A model generated the notes under the pieces. That model searched no databases. It saw nothing but the letters and a program-made list of their open reading frames with translations, and was not told where the DNA came from. From Anaerolineales bacterium (GTDB lineage: Bacteria; Chloroflexota; Anaerolineae; Anaerolineales; UBA4823), in assembly GCA_016929095.1 (NCBI GenBank), contig JAFGJM010000004.1, positions 1 to 64,000 on the forward strand: 64,000 nt of DNA, in the 5' to 3' direction. This document shows, piece by piece, positions 61,439-64,000 of this stretch; positions within the stretch are counted from its first letter, which is position 1, and the number at the start of each line of letters is the position of its first letter. Both the position numbers and the translations under genes were made by a program.

Positions 61439-63799
61439 TTATTGAATGGTAACCTCACATGTAAACAGGCGCTCTTTAATGAATGCTTTTTCGGCGCCAT
61501 AGATCTCAAAGGATCCTCTAAGGCGGATATCCTCCGATGAGCTACCCAACATTACATTTATAATCCCCGCTTCGACGACCAGGTTCAGGTTTTCGTCGTA
61601 GAATGCCAGGATATCAACCGGCAAATGAAATGAGATGGTGCGTTTTTCACCAGGGTTAAGAGAAACACGGGAAAAGGCTTTCAGTTCTTTCACCGGGCGA
61701 GGAATGCTGGCGTATTCATCACAAATATATAACTGGACCACCTCATCACCGGCGACTTTGCCAGTATTGGTGACTGTCAGACTGATGTCGATGGATTCAC
61801 CGGCTTGCGCCTTGTCCGATGACATCTTCATATCCCCATATTCGAAGGTCGTATAACTTAACCCGTGTCCAAAGGGATAAAGAGGTTTGACGGGCATATC
61901 CGCGTAATCTCCGTATGAAAACGAGTGACTGCCTGTGGGTTTGTGATTGTAATGGATGGGTACCTGCCCCACTGATAATGGGAAAGTGATCGGTAATTTA
62001 CCGCCCGGGTTCGAGGCGCCGAATAAAACTTCGGCTATAGCAGCCGCTCCTTCTTCCCCGGGTAACCAGGCTTCTAATATCGCGGGAGTAGTTCCGTGCA
62101 GCCAGGGGATCGCCAGAGGTCTGCCGTTTATTAAGACCAATACAACAGGTTTGCCGACCTCAATAATTGCTTTGCACAACTCTTCCTGGATTCCTGGTAA
62201 ATTTAATTCGGCACGATCACGGAACTCCCCACAGGTGCACTCAGGTATCATGCCCGATTTATCACCCATGACTAATATAACGGCGTCAGCCTGGCGGGTG
62301 ATTTCGATGGCTTCTGCGAAACCGGATCGATCCGGTTCTCTTATAGGGCATCCGTGAGCATACAAGATTTGTGTTTGTTGACCAATATATGCCTGGATAC
62401 CCTCTAATACCGATAATATTTTGATGGAATTATCGGCTACATAATCCTTGTCCACTCCACTAACGAAGGCGGAACCAGTCATTGGTACCAGGGTTATGGC
62501 TTCAAATATCGAAGCGTAGCTATAATCTCCAAGGAGATGGCGCGGCTCATTCGCATTGGGGCCAATCACTGCGAGAGTTTTTACTTCTTTGAGAGGTAAC
62601 AATCCATCATTTTTGAGTAATACGATACTTTGGCGGGCTATTTCCCTGGCCAGCCTACGCTGTTTGGGAGTCTCGAAGTGATCTTGAACAGTGCCTTTAT
62701 CAACATAAGGGTTATCAAAAAGTCCCAATTTGAACTTGGTTTGTAATATCCTGCTAACGACTGCATCGATCTCTTCAATCGAAATTTCGCCTGCTTCCAA
62801 GGCTTTGTGTAAGGGGGCTCCATAGCAGATGCGTGTTGGCAACTCCATATCGATACCCGCTTTGAGCGCTATGGTCGCTGCTTTGCTTTCTTCAGGAGTC
62901 ATGCGATGGAAGAAGTTAATCATGGAAATGGCATGGTAATCGGAGACTAAAAGACCGTCAAAACCCAGTGTGTGGCGTAACAACTCGGTAAGATATTTGC
63001 GGGAAGCAGCCACAACGTCACCGTCCAATTCCGGGTAAGCATTCATCATTGATCTCAATCCCGCGTTTTTGATTGCTGCCTGGAATGGCATCAGGTAGAT
63101 TTCCCAAAGTGAACGAGGTCCTATTTGAACGGGTGCGCAATTCAAACCGCCCAGGGAAATACTATGACCGACAAAATGTTTGGCTGTCGCCATCAATCCC
63201 TGCTGTAAACTTTCTCCTTGTAAACCACGGATAAAAGCTATGCCAAACTGACTGACCAATAATGGATCTTCGCCGAATGTCTCTTCGGTTCTTCCCCAAC
63301 GCGGATCAACGGCGATATCTAAAACCGGACTCAGACCCTGTCGTGCGCCAACGGCCAGCATCTGGCTGCGAATTTCGGTGGACATTTGCTCCACGAGGGA
63401 GGGATTCCAGGTGCTGGCTACGCCAATCATTTGAGGGTAGCATGTGCCTCCCAGACCCATGTAACCTGAGCAACACTCTTCATGCAAAATTGCCGGTATA
63501 CCCAAACGGGTATGATTTATTAAAAATTGCTGAATCTCATTGCCTGCTTGCGCAACCCCTGATGGCGAAAGCGTGCTTGATCCACCTACGCGTGATATCT
63601 GCCCGATGCCATCTTTCAACAATTCCTGCATCTTTTGAGGGGATGGTTTTTGGTTTTCTTGTAATTCATTAAACCAGAAGGAAGATAATTGAGCTATTTT
63701 TTCCTCAATCGTCATTTTGCTGAGTAAATCTTCTGCACGGATGGAAATCGATAAAGCCGGATTGAGATATTTCGACCCAGACATCATTTGATTAGTCAC
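61439..63799 (-). CDS. GH3 family beta-glycosidase (beta-xylosidase or beta-glucosidase)
   Basis: A 786-aa retaining glycosidase. It has an N-terminal barrel (AILHEECCSGYMG, DPRWGRTEETFGEDP, AKHFVGHS, nucleophile Asp287 in GLLVSDYHAI), a second alpha/beta domain (SIVLLKNDGLLPL, VLVLINGRPL, EAWLPGEEGAAA) and a C-terminal fibronectin-type domain. No signal peptide is present, so it acts on imported oligosaccharides. The start is a GTG with AAAGGAG 8 nt upstream. GH3 motifs do not separate xylosidase from glucosidase; the neighbouring xylose genes favour xylo-oligosaccharides. It lies 17 nt after a MalG-like permease gene, in the same operon. Confidence 0.88.
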   Translation of the reverse strand: MTNQMMSGSKYLNPALSISIRAEDLLSKMTIEEKIAQLSSFWFNELQENQKPSPQKMQELLKDGIGQISRVGGSSTLSPSGVAQAGNEIQQFLINHTRLGIPAILHEECCSGYMGLGGTCYPQMIGVASTWNPSLVEQMSTEIRSQMLAVGARQGLSPVLDIAVDPRWGRTEETFGEDPLLVSQFGIAFIRGLQGESLQQGLMATAKHFVGHSISLGGLNCAPVQIGPRSLWEIYLMPFQAAIKNAGLRSMMNAYPELDGDVVAASRKYLTELLRHTLGFDGLLVSDYHAISMINFFHRMTPEESKAATIALKAGIDMELPTRICYGAPLHKALEAGEISIEEIDAVVSRILQTKFKLGLFDNPYVDKGTVQDHFETPKQRRLAREIARQSIVLLKNDGLLPLKEVKTLAVIGPNANEPRHLLGDYSYASIFEAITLVPMTGSAFVSGVDKDYVADNSIKILSVLEGIQAYIGQQTQILYAHGCPIREPDRSGFAEAIEITRQADAVILVMGDKSGMIPECTCGEFRDRAELNLPGIQEELCKAIIEVGKPVVLVLINGRPLAIPWLHGTTPAILEAWLPGEEGAAAIAEVLFGASNPGGKLPITFPLSVGQVPIHYNHKPTGSHSFSYGDYADMPVKPLYPFGHGLSYTTFEYGDMKMSSDKAQAGESIDISLTVTNTGKVAGDEVVQLYICDEYASIPRPVKELKAFSRVSLNPGEKRTISFHLPVDILAFYDENLNLVVEAGIINVMLGSSSEDIRLRGSFEIYGAEKAFIKERLFTCEVTIQ

Positions 63800-63816
63800 G
63801 TATATAGCTCCTTTAG

Positions 63817-64000
63817 TTAACCTTTAAGTGCGCCGGCAATAAGCCCCGAAACGATTTGCCGCTCAGCGAATGTGTAGAAAATGATGGTAGGGATAGCAGA
63901 TAACGTTAAAAATGCGGCTACCAGCGCTAAATCCTGACCATATTGACTTTGAAATTGCATCGTACCCAAAGGCAGGGTCCATAGGGTATCGCTGTCCAAT
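63817..64000 (-). CDS. C-terminal part of a MalG-like CUT1 ABC permease, cut by the window edge
   Basis: The last 60 or so codons of a sugar permease: a hydrophobic segment LALVAAFLTLSAIPTIIFYTF and the standard ending QIVSGLIAGALKG, like the complete permease at 5697. The frame is open to the window end, so the gene continues beyond 64000. It suggests a CUT1 oligosaccharide importer that feeds the GH3 glycosidase. Confidence 0.85.
   Translation of the reverse strand, partial: LDSDTLWTLPLGTMQFQSQYGQDLALVAAFLTLSAIPTIIFYTFAERQIVSGLIAGALKG

Noticed and set aside
1-64000. The window as a mobile genomic island
   Set aside because: No integrase, transposase, tRNA-flanking repeats or sharp change of base composition was seen; the regulons look like normal chromosomal accessory content.

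Overview
The window looks like part of a Chloroflexota (Anaerolineae-type) chromosome. This is an inference from content: many ABC sugar-uptake operons, lipoprotein binding proteins with Ala/Pro/Glu/Thr-rich linkers after an LAAC-type lipobox, an actinobacterial-type class I xylose isomerase, a trehalose synthase and a DMSO-reductase-type anaerobic oxidoreductase. No rRNA, tRNA, CRISPR array, integrase or transposase was seen, so nothing here fixes the taxonomy.

From left to right. (1) 0.2-6.6 kb: trehalose synthase, a LacI-family regulator with a clear promoter and operator, and an AglEFG-like alpha-glucoside ABC importer without its ATPase. (2) 6.7-9.3 kb, minus strand: a neutral-ceramidase-like hydrolase and NagA. 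(3) 9.6-20.2 kb: an L-arabinose regulon. A YtfQRT/YjfF-like (CUT2) importer runs on the minus strand and a LacI regulator plus araB-araD-araA on the plus strand; the two divergent promoters each carry a palindromic operator at the expected start of transcription. (4) 20.5-33.7 kb: a cello-oligosaccharide regulon with two GH94 phosphorylases, an Opp/Dpp-type importer, a CelR-like regulator and a divergent GH130 phosphorylase, tied together by three copies of a CelR/CebR-type operator. (5) 34.4-46.9 kb: a two-component system with a DmsC-like membrane protein encoded between kinase and response regulator, followed by a nine-gene operon: DMSO-reductase-like A/B/C subunits, a TorD-type chaperone, a multi-cluster ferredoxin, a radical SAM protein and its own TatA, TatC and TatB-like proteins. 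(6) 47-51 kb: degraded sequence, proline dehydrogenase, a decayed LicA/choline-kinase-like pseudogene and glycerate 2-kinase. (7) 51.1-61.3 kb: a D-xylose regulon with XylR (ROK) and a XylO-like operator, two CUT2 permeases, a binding protein made of two fused sugar-binding domains, an ATPase, XylA and XylB. (8) 61.4-64 kb, minus strand: a GH3 glycosidase and the end of a MalG-like permease that runs off the window.

Together the genes describe an anaerobic or facultative user of plant polysaccharide breakdown products. Alpha-glucosides, arabinose, cellodextrins and xylose are each imported by their own transporter and processed inside the cell, partly by phosphorolysis. The molybdo-enzyme operon suggests respiration with an S- or N-oxide-like acceptor, whose identity cannot be read from the sequence.

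Two patterns cut across the operons. A stem-loop lies directly after every one of the four ABC binding-protein genes that has a downstream transporter gene. In addition, unattached Shine-Dalgarno sequences lie 70-115 nt upstream of five genes for exported proteins (the four binding proteins and the Tat-dependent oxidoreductase).
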